This document shows, piece by piece, positions 30,481 through 39,280 of a stretch of DNA of 64,000 nt. This DNA comes from Gammaproteobacteria bacterium (GTDB taxonomy: Bacteria > Pseudomonadota > Gammaproteobacteria > SZUA-152): NCBI GenBank assembly GCA_013152545.1, contig JAADGF010000105.1:215950-279949 (forward strand), given 5' to 3'. Every line of letters begins with the position of its first letter. Position 1 is the stretch's first letter. The notes under the pieces are model-generated. The model saw only the letters and a list, made by a program, of their open reading frames with translations, searched no databases and was not told the origin of the DNA. A program made the position numbers and the translations under genes.

Positions 30481-32282
30481 TGCACGCCCCTCAAACCTGT
30501 TCCATTTAACCGATCAATACTCACTGACGCCACCTGTGCACCATCTAATAACGGTAAATCATCCGGCGGAATATCCAATATACGCAGTGCCCCAGACATC
30601 ACTTTGGAAAAAACCGGCGCAGCCACCGCACCGCCGTAATATTCCTCGCCGCGCGGCTCGTTAACCATAACAACCATTATCAGCCTTGGATCGCTTGCCG
30701 GTGCCATACCTACAAATACAGACAGGTAACTATCGTCAATATAACCACCCGCTCCAGACTTCTTTACAGTACCGGTTTTGCCTGCTATTTTATAGCCAGG
30801 AATTTGTGCATTCATTCCTGTCCCACCGTCCTGCACCACACTTTGTAGCATTTTACGCACATTTTTTACCGTTTCGGCACTTAGCACCGACTCCGATTTA
30901 TAATATAAACTTTCGTCGCGCTGATGCGGTGATTGACGCACGATAGTAACTGGCTTTAATCCACCGTCGCCTGCAAAAAGCGTATAAGCTCGTGCCAATT
31001 GCAGTGCCGTCACCGATAAGCCGTAACCAAATGACAAAGTAGCTCTTTCAATTTTACGCCAACTATAATAATCAGATAACAACCCCATAGATTCACCAGG
31101 AAAACTGACTCCCGTTGTTTCGCCAAAACCCGCCCCGGCAAAAACATCCCACATCACTCTCGGCTTCATCGACAACGCCAGCTTACTCACGCCAACGTTA
31201 CTGGATTTCTTAAGAATCGTTGCCACATTGATCGGACCATAATTGCGAAAATCACGAATAACATTTTGGCCAATTCGGTACAAACCCGGCGAGGTATCAA
31301 TAACCGTATGCGGCTCATACTGCCCAGACTCCAATGCTGCCGCCACCGTGAACGGCTTTATGGTTGAACCTGGCTCAAACACATCAGTAATTGCACGATT
31401 GCGCAAATGATCAACCAGCAACTCGTCTCTATTATTGGGGTTATAAGCCGGCTGGTTAGCCATTGCCAGCACCTCTCCGGTACGCGCATCCAAAATGACA
31501 ACAGAACCTGCATCCGCGTTATGTTTTTGTACCGCTGCCTTCAGCTCTCGGTACGCCAGGTACTGAACGCGACGATCAATTGTCAATACCACATCATTAC
31601 CAGGATGCGGTAAATTCACCTGTTCTACATTTTCAACAATCTGACCCAAGCGATCCTTTATGACACGTTTACTACCAGGCGTTCCACTCAGCCAGTCGTT
31701 CATGGCAAGTTCCACGCCCTCCTGGCCTACATCATCAATATTGGTAAATCCAACTATGTGAGCAGTCACTTCACCTGCCGGGTAATAGCGGCGATACTCT
31801 TTTGTTAAAAACACACCGGGAATATTCAAGCGCTTCACACGCTGTGCAATTTCCGGAATAACATGGCGTTTGAGATAAACAAATTCTTTATCCGCATGAC
31901 TCGCAAGCTGTTGCTGCAATAGCTCCAGATCCAAGTTTAGCTCAACACACAAACGCGCCCACTCATGTTTGACTCTAAGCAATTCTTTTGGGTTTGCCCA
32001 TACTGACTCCACTGGCGTGCTGATCGCCAAAGGTTCACCATGACGATCCACAATCATGCCCCGGTCAGCTGGCTCGGAAACTTCGCGTAAGTAACGGGCG
32101 TCACCCTGGTGCTGTAGAAAATCTCTGCTAACCACGTGCAAGTCAACGGCACGCCAGATCAATAAAAAAACAATAAAGCTCAATACCAAAGCAGTAAACA
32201 ACAATCGTTGCTTATCATTATTGCTATATTGCATTCGATCAATTAACGTGTTATCAAATTGCTTTTTTTTGTTTATGTTCAT
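30477..32282 (-). CDS. ftsI: Septal transpeptidase FtsI (PBP3)
   Basis: Class B penicillin-binding protein that cross-links septal peptidoglycan. One N-terminal membrane helix (about 28-46), a pedestal domain starting at REVSEPADRGMIVDR, and a transpeptidase domain. The active site is complete: SxxK with Ser306 (GSTIKPF), SSN (360-362) and KTG (502-504). 601 residues. The ATG at 32282 has no clear Shine-Dalgarno. An unusual 257-base gap separates it from ftsL. Confidence 0.98.
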   Translation of the reverse strand: MNINKKKQFDNTLIDRMQYSNNDKQRLLFTALVLSFIVFLLIWRAVDLHVVSRDFLQHQGDARYLREVSEPADRGMIVDRHGEPLAISTPVESVWANPKELLRVKHEWARLCVELNLDLELLQQQLASHADKEFVYLKRHVIPEIAQRVKRLNIPGVFLTKEYRRYYPAGEVTAHIVGFTNIDDVGQEGVELAMNDWLSGTPGSKRVIKDRLGQIVENVEQVNLPHPGNDVVLTIDRRVQYLAYRELKAAVQKHNADAGSVVILDARTGEVLAMANQPAYNPNNRDELLVDHLRNRAITDVFEPGSTIKPFTVAAALESGQYEPHTVIDTSPGLYRIGQNVIRDFRNYGPINVATILKKSSNVGVSKLALSMKPRVMWDVFAGAGFGETTGVSFPGESMGLLSDYYSWRKIERATLSFGYGLSVTALQLARAYTLFAGDGGLKPVTIVRQSPHQRDESLYYKSESVLSAETVKNVRKMLQSVVQDGGTGMNAQIPGYKIAGKTGTVKKSGAGGYIDDSYLSVFVGMAPASDPRLIMVVMVNEPRGEEYYGGAVAAPVFSKVMSGALRILDIPPDDLPLLDGAQVASVSIDRLNGTGLRGVQ

Positions 32283-32511
32283 TTTACGTATTAAATTTCA
32301 GGCTCTTTTTTTTGTCACACAAACTTTTAACGCACAAATTCTGTGTCGCCTAAGCTAAGTATTATTACAGTGTTATGCCTTCATTAATGTGAAGAATTCA
32401 CAATATTAAAAATTTATAATAATTTTTCTTACGGGTTGAATTATTTATTATTGTAGCCGCTAACCCTGGTACCAGTTACTAACACCAGGAGTTAATTACG
32501 GCACCCGCTTA
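32283..32511. other. Non-coding gap between ftsL and ftsI
   Basis: About 229 bases without a gene inside the otherwise compact dcw cluster (the 9-base array then runs to the ftsL end). It contains AT-rich stretches and a CCTGGT/ACCAGG inverted pair near 32466-32489. No repeat-family copy was recognised here. It may hold a promoter for ftsI and downstream genes. Confidence 0.5.
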
Positions 32512-32546
32512 ATTCATTTCATTCACTTCATTCACTTCATTCACTT
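32512..32546 (+). repeat. 9-base tandem repeat at the end of ftsL
   Basis: TTCATTCAC-type units are repeated about four times (the first imperfect, TTCATTTCA). The array starts in the non-coding gap and reaches the last codons of ftsL, so the ftsL stop codon lies in the last unit. Confidence 0.8.
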
Positions 32547-32867
32547 CTGTGTAATTATACGTATGGCGTCAGTTGATGGAACCACCATCCTCAGCTGTTT
32601 TCGCGCCATATCCTCGACCCTGCCATGCGCTGCCCAGGTGGCCTGTTCCAGCTGTAATTGACCCCACTCGGTATCTAATTGCTCATGTTGTTTTTTAAGT
32701 TCCTGAAAAGCAACAAACACCTGCCGGCTTCGATGTTTCGAATTAATAACAGTCAACGCCGTTGCCATTACCATTAATACCAATATAAACACTGCTATAT
32801 TTTGCACACCCAACGTTTTTTCACCTAACGATAAATCAGAATCAGGAATCCAACTTCTGAAACTCAA
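32541..32867 (-). CDS. ftsL: Cell division protein FtsL
   Basis: Small bitopic divisome protein that pairs with FtsB and FtsQ and activates FtsWI. 108 residues: a short cytosolic N-terminus, one membrane helix (IAVFILVLMVMATALTVI), and a periplasmic coiled coil (FQELKKQHEQLDTEWGQLQLEQ). It lies 18 bases after rsmH. Assignment rests on topology, length and position. Confidence 0.92.
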   Translation of the reverse strand: MSFRSWIPDSDLSLGEKTLGVQNIAVFILVLMVMATALTVINSKHRSRQVFVAFQELKKQHEQLDTEWGQLQLEQATWAAHGRVEDMARKQLRMVVPSTDAIRIITQK

Positions 32868-32885
32868 ATTTAAAACAATGGAAAG

Positions 32886-33821
32886 TTAACGCTTTTCCGC
32901 TATACGCAGCACTGAACTCCTTGCACGAGGATTGTGCTGACGCTCTTGTTGCGACGAACGAAGCGCTTTTTCCACTGGTTTCAATTTAGGATTCAGTTGC
33001 GCCTGAGTGACGGGTAAATCCACCGGATACCTATCACCTTTTGACTGATCCCGGATAAAACGCTTTACGATCCTGTCCTCTAATGAATGAAAACTGATAA
33101 TCGCGAATCGGCCACCCGGTTTTAATACATCGATTACCTGTGACAAATAAACTTGCAATTCCTTCAATTCATTGTTAATTTCTATCCGTATAGCTTGAAA
33201 ACTGCGTGTTGCCGGGTCTTTGCCTTTTTCCCATTTAGGATGAGCATCCGTGATAATTTGAGCTAGCCGCCGTGTTGACGTTATAGGTTGCTCTGCTCCG
33301 GCCTTGACAATTGCGCGAGCAATCCGCTTGGCGAACCGCTCTTCTCCATAGTCACGCAACACACGCACAAGCTCCGTTTCTGAAACATTCGCAAGCCACT
33401 GAGCCGCACTGACACCTGAATCCGGGTCCATGCGCATATCCAAGACGCCGTCGCGTTTAAAACTAAAACCGCGATCAGCATCGTCTAATTGTGGTGATGA
33501 CACACCTAAATCAAGCAACAAGCCATCGACTTGCCCCAACCAGCCTTGTTCACTAACAAGCTGCTTAAGCATGATAAAAGAACCTCGCGCAATAATAACG
33601 CGTTCGTCGTTCATTAACATGTTATGTGCAACTGCAATGGCCTGAGGATCTTTGTCCACAACCATCAGTCGCCCTTGCGGGCCCAGCCTCTCCAATATAC
33701 CGCTGGAGTGACCGCCCCGCCCAAAGGTTCCATCCACATATTTCCCATCATCCTTGATACTAAGTCCTTTTAATACCTCCTCCAGTAATACTGGTTGATG
33801 GCTAAACGCTTCCTTTGCCAT
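32886..33821 (-). CDS. rsmH: 16S rRNA m4C1402 methyltransferase RsmH (MraW)
   Basis: SAM-dependent N4-methylation of C1402 in 16S rRNA. FSHQPVLLEEVLKGL, YVDGTFGRGGHS, LLLDLGVSSPQLD and ISFHSLEDRIVKRF are diagnostic. 311 residues. It is five bases after mraZ, as usual. Confidence 0.98.
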   Translation of the reverse strand: MAKEAFSHQPVLLEEVLKGLSIKDDGKYVDGTFGRGGHSSGILERLGPQGRLMVVDKDPQAIAVAHNMLMNDERVIIARGSFIMLKQLVSEQGWLGQVDGLLLDLGVSSPQLDDADRGFSFKRDGVLDMRMDPDSGVSAAQWLANVSETELVRVLRDYGEERFAKRIARAIVKAGAEQPITSTRRLAQIITDAHPKWEKGKDPATRSFQAIRIEINNELKELQVYLSQVIDVLKPGGRFAIISFHSLEDRIVKRFIRDQSKGDRYPVDLPVTQAQLNPKLKPVEKALRSSQQERQHNPRARSSVLRIAEKR

Positions 33822-33826
33822 CCTTG

Positions 33827-34300
33827 CTACAATGACAACGACTGCAACTCATCGGACAAACTGCCTTGCGATTCACCGTCACTTAACCATTCATTTTGAC
33901 GATCAGTCCAACGTCTCTCATCCCATAACTCAAACTTATTGCCAACACCGATTAACACAACATGTTTATCCAGCTTGGCAAACTCTCGCAATGATGGCGG
34001 TAATAACAAACGCCCATTTCCATCCATATCCAGTTCCGCAGCATAACCAATAATCAAACGCTGCAAATCCCGCGCTTTGCGATTCATATTTGACAGCTTC
34101 ATTACCTTTTCTTGTACTGTGCCCCACTCATGGTAGGGGTACAGCATTAAGCAAATATCCGGATGCACAGTCACACTGAACTTTCCTGCTGAACTTTCAT
34201 TCAGATAGGATCGATACCGCGTCGGTATTGCCAACCGTCCTTTGGTATCAAGATTGAGCACCGTATGGCCACTTAACAAAATATTTCCCCAACCGGACAC
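33827..34300 (-). CDS. mraZ: Transcriptional regulator MraZ
   Basis: Ring-shaped DNA-binding repressor of the dcw operon, with two SpoVT/AbrB-like MraZ domains. NLDTKGRLAIPTRYR and the second DMDGNGRLLLPPSLREF are both present. 157 residues with the GTG start at 34298-34300, which lies only a few bases after the last operator box; no clear Shine-Dalgarno is visible. An ATG at the box itself is out of frame. Confidence 0.96.
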   Translation of the reverse strand: MSGWGNILLSGHTVLNLDTKGRLAIPTRYRSYLNESSAGKFSVTVHPDICLMLYPYHEWGTVQEKVMKLSNMNRKARDLQRLIIGYAAELDMDGNGRLLLPPSLREFAKLDKHVVLIGVGNKFELWDERRWTDRQNEWLSDGESQGSLSDELQSLSL

Positions 34301-34305
34301 AATCG

Positions 34306-34339
34306 CCCATTAAAACCCAATAGTGCCCACAATTCTCCA
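34306..34339 (-). promoter_or_regulatory. MraZ operator: four TGGN boxes with a 10-base period
   Basis: Read on the minus strand the boxes are TGGA (34336-34339), TGGG (34326-34329), TGGG (34316-34319) and TGGG (34306-34309), each starting exactly 10 bases after the last. TGGGN boxes separated by five bases are the known MraZ binding site. They lie between the promoter and the mraZ start, as in E. coli. Confidence 0.85.
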
Positions 34340-34348
34340 CATTACTAC

Positions 34349-34378
34349 ACTATAGGAATGAATAGGACCTAGTGTCAA
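34349..34378 (-). promoter_or_regulatory. Sigma70 promoter of the dcw operon
   Basis: Perfect TTGACA (34373-34378, minus strand) and TATAGT (34349-34354) with an 18-base spacer. The start point would fall near 34342, just before the MraZ boxes, which fits repression by MraZ. Confidence 0.75.
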
Positions 34379-34757
34379 GCCAAAAGCCTTAAATCCCTAA
34401 GTGATTCTTACTGTTTTCACAATCATGTCACATTGAATTATAGGCGATTTTTCTCGAATTGAATGCTAATCGATCAACGATTCATATGGTTGAATAATAG
34501 ATTTAAAGTAATGCTTTAAGTATGGAATGTGCAATGATTAAATCGCAAGAGTAATCGGTATGCCGCTAAGTTGATAACACGGACAAGTAGAAAGATAACT
34601 GATTTTAGAATGGCGCTCGATACAAGGAATCGAGAATCGCTAATTAAAATTAATTAGCCGCAATAGACTAATTTGATGAAGAACAACACACCTAAGTTAA
34701 GGATCAAACAACTCGTGTGGTAAAAAGTGGGAGTCTGTCTGATGTGGTAAGGAAAGT
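34379..34757. other. Region between the dcw promoter and rnpB
   Basis: About 380 AT-rich bases without a gene. Bases 34717-34739 repeat the sequence found at 34744-34768, which is the 3' end of rnpB plus flank (shared core AAAGTGGGAGTC, then GTC). Confidence 0.5.
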
Positions 34758-35154
34758 GGGAGTCGGTCGATAAGCCGGGTTCTGTCAAGAACAGTCATTC
34801 ATCTGGATGTACGTCACCGCACACCTCAAGCAACCTACCCGGGAACTGATGCGGGCCACACTTGGTGCGTCTTTCCGATGGAAAGCACACCTGCTCCCCT
34901 ATTTGGCCTTGCTCCGAGTGGGGTTTACCCTGCCGTCGAATGTTACCATTGACGCGGTGCGCTCTTACCGCACCATTTCAACCTTACCGGCACCTTGCCC
35001 TCAGTAAAGCGCAAAGCACTTAGGCGGTATATTTTCTGCTGCACTGGCCGTAGGCTCACGCCCCCCAGGTGTTACCTGGCACTCTGCCCTATGGAGCCCG
35101 GACTTTCCTCCCTACCTCTATTTACGAGATAGCGCGACTGTTTAACCAACTCCC
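34758..35154 (-). ncRNA. rnpB: RNase P RNA, bacterial type A
   Basis: Catalytic RNA of RNase P, which matures tRNA 5' ends. The 5' and 3' ends pair as helix P1 over ten bases: GGGAGUUGGU with ACCGACUCCC, including one G-U. The 3' part has GACAGAACCCGGCUUAUCG, which includes the tRNA CCA-facing and P4 region typical of bacterial rnpB, and the 5' part has the conserved GAGGAAAGUCCGGGCUC. Length about 397 bases. Position between mraZ and rsmI matches Pseudomonas. Confidence 0.97.
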
Positions 35155-35163
35155 ATAAGCTAC

Positions 35164-35191
35164 GATATAGGAAATGATAGTGAAAAAACAA
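35164..35191 (-). promoter_or_regulatory. Candidate rnpB promoter
   Basis: On the minus strand TTGTTT (35186-35191) and TATATC (35164-35169) are 16 bases apart. The RNA 5' end at 35154 is nine bases further down, the expected distance. Confidence 0.5.
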
Positions 35192-35330
35192 GCCGAAAAT
35201 TAAATCTTTAATACAGAAAACCAACGATAAATTGATATCACTGAAATATTTTAACGATCTTAGCAATAATCCTGAATTAATCAGCAATGACTAGGCGTTT
35301 AAAAATTACGTTGGCATCGCTACGCCTAAA

Positions 35331-36197
35331 TCAAGGCTGCACTAATTTTAATAGCAGTCCCTTTTTGTATAATTGGTTTTTTTTCACACCAGTGATTTTC
35401 GAGGCCAGGTTTGCCGCTTTTTTTAGTGGCATTTCTTGCATGAGTATTGCCAATAGCCGGTCCAGATCTGCATCACTGTGCAATCCCGCTGGCGCTCCAT
35501 GAACCAATAACACGATTTCGCCCTTTTGCTGATTTTGGTCCTGTGATACCCATTCCGCTAGCGTACTTAACGAATCCCTTCGCAACGTTTCAAAAGTTTT
35601 AGTCAGCTCCCTTGCGATCACTGCGGGACGCTCCTCTGAAAAAGTGACCGACATATCCCGCAGCGTATCTAAAACCCGATGCGGGGCTTCATAAAAAACC
35701 ATCGTCCTTGGCTCAGAAACCAATTGTTGCAATCGATTTAACCGAGCAATTGATTTCGCGGGCAGAAATCCCTCAAAACAAAAACGGTCGGTGGGCAAGC
35801 CAGCCACAGCCAAGGCGGCAATTAACGCACAACAACCGGGGATAGGAACAACCTTTAACTGCTGATGAATCGCTTCATTGACCAGCACATAACCAGGATC
35901 GCTTACCAATGGCGTACCTGCATCCGATATGATGGCGATCGATGCACCGAAACGCAGCTTTTTTACCAGCTTTGTTGAATTTTCGCGCTCATTGTGGTCA
36001 TGTAACGTATATGTTTTGGCCTTAATATTGTAATGTTGTAGAAGCTTGGCACTACGGCGAGAATCTTCAACCACAATTAGGTCGACTTGCTTCAATATCT
36101 CCACGGCACGATAGCTTATGTCACACAAATTACCAATAGGAGTAGCAACAACGTATAAAACGCCATTTTCAGTGCAATTTTCGGTACAATAATCCAT
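35331..36197 (-). CDS. rsmI: 16S rRNA 2'-O-ribose C1402 methyltransferase RsmI
   Basis: Tetrapyrrole-methylase-fold enzyme that methylates the ribose of C1402, the same base RsmH modifies. VVATPIGNLCDISYRAVEIL, VVEDSRRSAKLL and SDAGTPLVSDPGY are intact; 288 residues. Two oddities: the first residues contain a tandem repeat (CTEN CTEN), and the normally PGPSA stretch reads PGCCALIAAL. It is divergent from lpoA. Confidence 0.96.
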   Translation of the reverse strand: MDYCTENCTENGVLYVVATPIGNLCDISYRAVEILKQVDLIVVEDSRRSAKLLQHYNIKAKTYTLHDHNERENSTKLVKKLRFGASIAIISDAGTPLVSDPGYVLVNEAIHQQLKVVPIPGCCALIAALAVAGLPTDRFCFEGFLPAKSIARLNRLQQLVSEPRTMVFYEAPHRVLDTLRDMSVTFSEERPAVIARELTKTFETLRRDSLSTLAEWVSQDQNQQKGEIVLLVHGAPAGLHSDADLDRLLAILMQEMPLKKAANLASKITGVKKNQLYKKGLLLKLVQP

Positions 36198-36362
36198 GCA
36201 ATCAGTTATCCTTCATATTTTCGCTTCTGTAGAAATAAATCGAGTAGATAGATAACACCAGATACCATTTCGACATCTAACATAATGTGTATTAAAGAGA
36301 ATGCAGCAGGCGCTGACTCGATGTAGGCAGCCGCTTCCCACTACCAGACAAGGCCAGGGGGG

Positions 36363-36540
36363 GGATGTCCGGGAATAGAAAGCCGACTGCGAAAATGCCA
36401 TATTGGCCCATTTTTACGATCACTACGTTAAATAGGCGCAATATTCGCCTCAAATGCCAAAATTAGGTGTCAAATGCAATCGAAAAAATAGACTCAACAT
36501 GGCGTTCCCTCGCGACGGCGACTATTCTCGAACAGGCTCC
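36363..36540 (+). repeat. Dispersed repeat family C, copy 2
   Basis: Matches 13436-13609 over its whole length with one ~11-base insertion (CATATTGGCCC region). The right end CTATTCTCGAACAGGCTCC is inverted relative to the left end GTCCGGGAATAG. It has no coding capacity. Confidence 0.7.
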
Positions 36541-36588
36541 CCCTAGCATTTCAGTCAATTGACGCGGATAATTATTCACATCTGACAA

Positions 36589-36641
36589 AAATGAGCCATA
36601 ATGGCGTTTCTGCAGTAAACTTCCGATTCTCGGTGAGGCTC
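36589..36641 (-). repeat. Dispersed repeat family C, partial copy
   Basis: AATGGCGTTTCTGCAGTAAA...TTCTCGGTGAGGCTCC matches the end of the following full copy (36757-36810). It directly precedes that copy in the same orientation. Confidence 0.5.
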
Positions 36642-36810
36642 CTGAGAACCTGACCGAGAACAGAAACAGTTCACGACGAGGGGAAGCCCATTTTGAGCCA
36701 GATTTTTCGAGAAAATGAGGCGAATATATCGGCCATATTTAACAAATTTAATCGGAAAATCTGGCCAAAATGGCTTTTCCGCAGTAGGCTTTCTTTCTCG
36801 GTCAGACTCC
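36640..36810 (-). repeat. Dispersed repeat family C, copy 3 (inverted)
   Basis: Reverse-oriented relative to copies 1 and 2. CCGAGAACAG at the left, GAGGCGAATAT in the middle and GCAGTAGGCTTTCT at the right align with the reverse complement of copies 1 and 2. With copy 2 it forms an inverted pair in the 675-base rsmI-lpoA divergent region. Confidence 0.6.
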
Positions 36811-36872
36811 GACAACGTACTCAAGTTTCTTTACAGACACTTAACTAATCAATTAATTAGATTGTATACGAA

Positions 36873-38867
36873 ATGAATACTAACGATATTGTCCTGAAAC
36901 ACAAACAACACATTTACATTATTATTATCGGCTTGATGATCGCTATCTTGGTAACCGCTTGCGGCGGTACGCCGCCCAGACCAAGCCCAACACCGGATAT
37001 CATAAAAAAAACACCGTTTCCCTCTACTGTAGAGCCAACTGACGACGTTAGCGGGCTGCCCCCTGCTCTGGCGCCCAGCGACGCCGAAGCCAAACGAAAA
37101 TACGAAGATCCAGCCCAGCATTTAATTAACTTCGGACGTTATCTTGATGCCGCCTTATTACTTTCGGAATTAGCTGCCAGCGTCCCCGCCCCGCAAAAAC
37201 AAGAATACCAATTACAAATCACATCACTTTTATTGCAAGGCAATTACTTACCGCAAGCTGAACAAATCCTGAATGAAATCAATATTACCGACCTGCCTGC
37301 TAATTTTCATATTCGCAAAACACTGTTGGCCGCGCAGTTGGAATTAGCCAACCAACGGCCCGAAACTGCGGTGACACTACTCAGCTCAATCGCCAACATG
37401 GTGACCAATGCACTGCCCAACTTACAACGTGAATTTTACAACAAGCAAATAGATGCTTATTACACCCAGGGCAATTATGCTGGGTCCGCCACCGCCCGGG
37501 CCGCACTGAACCTTCTCATTACTGACCAAGAGGAAATAGAAGAAAATCAAGAAACAATTCTGCGCGACCTGCAGGAATTATCCCTTTCAGAAATCGCTGA
37601 CCTAAGCGACCAACCCTACAATGAAACCATGCAAGGCTGGGTTGCATTAGCCTATATCGCAAAATCATCGCAGGATGAACAACAAGTTCGCCAGCAAATC
37701 GAGCAATGGTTAATACAATACCCCAACCACCGCGTCAATCAAGCCATACTGGACACCATTATAGCGCATCAACCACAAGCCCTGGGCCGCCCTGAACAAA
37801 TTGCGCTGATACTACCGTTTAAAGGCCGTTTTGCAAAAGCCTCAAAAACCATTCGGGACGGATTTCTAGCCAGTTATTACAATCAGAAGGATAACGCCCA
37901 CCGTCCCAGACTGCGCATTTATGACGAAGGTGATAACCCTCAGCAAATTCGTAGTATCTACGACCAGGCAGTTATGGATGGTGCTGATTTTATCGTGGGC
38001 CCCCTAAATAAAGATGCTGTTAACATATTGGCTCAATATAATGACTTACAAATACCCCTGTTGTCATTGAATTACAGTGAAAACCCGGATTCTGTCGATA
38101 GCAATTTTTTCCAGATGAGCTTATCACCGGAACAGGAAGCACACCAAGTGGCCGAGCACGCCTGGCTTGACGGTCACCAAACAGCAGCCGCTATTTTTCC
38201 CAAAACAAAATGGGGTGACCGAGTATACAGTGCGTTTAAAGCACGTTGGGAAGAACTGGGCGGGAAAGTGGTCGAACACCAAACCTACGACGCCAAAAAG
38301 AGCGATTATGGCTTGCCCATAAAAAAATTGCTAAACATCGATGAAAGTGAAGCCCGATTGCGGGACATTAAAAAATTGGCGGCCATAAAGATTGAGTATG
38401 AACCACGCCGCCGTAAAGACGTTGATATGATTTTCATGGCGGCTTTCGCCCGGCAAGGTCGATTATTAAGACCGCAACTTCGATTTCACCGCGCAACAAA
38501 TATTCCCGTTTACGCCACATCCCATGTCTTTACCGGCAGCTTAAAACCTAATATGGACCGTGATATGAATGGTGTTAAATTCAGCGATATGCCCTGGACA
38601 CTCACGGATAAAAGCAGTAATAAGCGACTGAAAGCAGCCATTGAACGTATCTGGCCCAACGAAAGCAAGCGCTATATGCGCCTCTTCGCCCTTGGCATTG
38701 ACGCATTCAATGTCCTGCCGGAACTCAACCGGTTACGACGCAATCGATTTTCCTCCTTTCAAGGCGAAACCGGTTTGCTTTATCTCGACATCTCAAATCG
38801 TTTATTACGACGTCTGGTATGGGCCCAGTTTGTTGCAGGCAAACCCAAGATTTTGGATAAATTTTAG
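36873..38867 (+). CDS. lpoA: Outer-membrane lipoprotein LpoA (LppC), activator of PBP1A
   Basis: Lipoprotein that reaches through the peptidoglycan to stimulate PBP1A transpeptidase activity. There is an N-terminal membrane segment with lipobox LVTACGG, a proline-rich linker, a TPR-like N-domain (about 80-300), and a periplasmic-binding-protein-like C-domain starting at IALILPFKGRFAKASKTIRDGF (about 310-660). 664 residues. yraN follows by 13 bases. Confidence 0.95.
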   Translation: MNTNDIVLKHKQHIYIIIIGLMIAILVTACGGTPPRPSPTPDIIKKTPFPSTVEPTDDVSGLPPALAPSDAEAKRKYEDPAQHLINFGRYLDAALLLSELAASVPAPQKQEYQLQITSLLLQGNYLPQAEQILNEINITDLPANFHIRKTLLAAQLELANQRPETAVTLLSSIANMVTNALPNLQREFYNKQIDAYYTQGNYAGSATARAALNLLITDQEEIEENQETILRDLQELSLSEIADLSDQPYNETMQGWVALAYIAKSSQDEQQVRQQIEQWLIQYPNHRVNQAILDTIIAHQPQALGRPEQIALILPFKGRFAKASKTIRDGFLASYYNQKDNAHRPRLRIYDEGDNPQQIRSIYDQAVMDGADFIVGPLNKDAVNILAQYNDLQIPLLSLNYSENPDSVDSNFFQMSLSPEQEAHQVAEHAWLDGHQTAAAIFPKTKWGDRVYSAFKARWEELGGKVVEHQTYDAKKSDYGLPIKKLLNIDESEARLRDIKKLAAIKIEYEPRRRKDVDMIFMAAFARQGRLLRPQLRFHRATNIPVYATSHVFTGSLKPNMDRDMNGVKFSDMPWTLTDKSSNKRLKAAIERIWPNESKRYMRLFALGIDAFNVLPELNRLRRNRFSSFQGETGLLYLDISNRLLRRLVWAQFVAGKPKILDKF

Positions 38868-38880
38868 CTATCCTGCAATC

Positions 38881-39246
38881 ATGCCGTTAACAACACGACA
38901 AATCGGCGACGCGAACGAAACACTAGCGCGGCATTACCTGGAAGCGAAAGGATTCACCTTGGTCGAAAAAAATTTTAATTGCAAGTTCGGCGAAATTGAT
39001 TTGGTAATGATCGATCATGACTACCTGGTTTTTGTAGAAGTGCGTTACCGGACATCAATGAACTTTGGGTCCGGCGCTGAAACTGTCAATCAGGCCAAAC
39101 AATCCAAATTGATTACCAGTGCATTGTGTTTTCTGCAACGCCACAAAAAATTTGCCCAATGGAATTGCCGTTTTGATATTTTATCCATCACCCGAAAAAA
39201 CCAACAACCTGCAATTGAATGGATTCCCGATGCCTTTCAGGCTTAG
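38881..39246 (+). CDS. yraN: YraN family (UPF0102) nuclease-like protein
   Basis: Protein of unknown physiological role with a restriction-endonuclease-like fold. 121 residues from the ATG at 38881, 13 bases after lpoA; the same frame is open far upstream, but the family start GDANETLARHYLEAKGF supports this ATG. The core GEIDLVMIDHDYLVFVEVRYR carries the conserved D..EV(K/R) pattern. Gene order lpoA-yraN is conserved. Confidence 0.94.
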   Translation: MPLTTRQIGDANETLARHYLEAKGFTLVEKNFNCKFGEIDLVMIDHDYLVFVEVRYRTSMNFGSGAETVNQAKQSKLITSALCFLQRHKKFAQWNCRFDILSITRKNQQPAIEWIPDAFQA

Positions 39247-39280
39247 CTAACGACCATCAACAGTTTAACTTCACACAATT

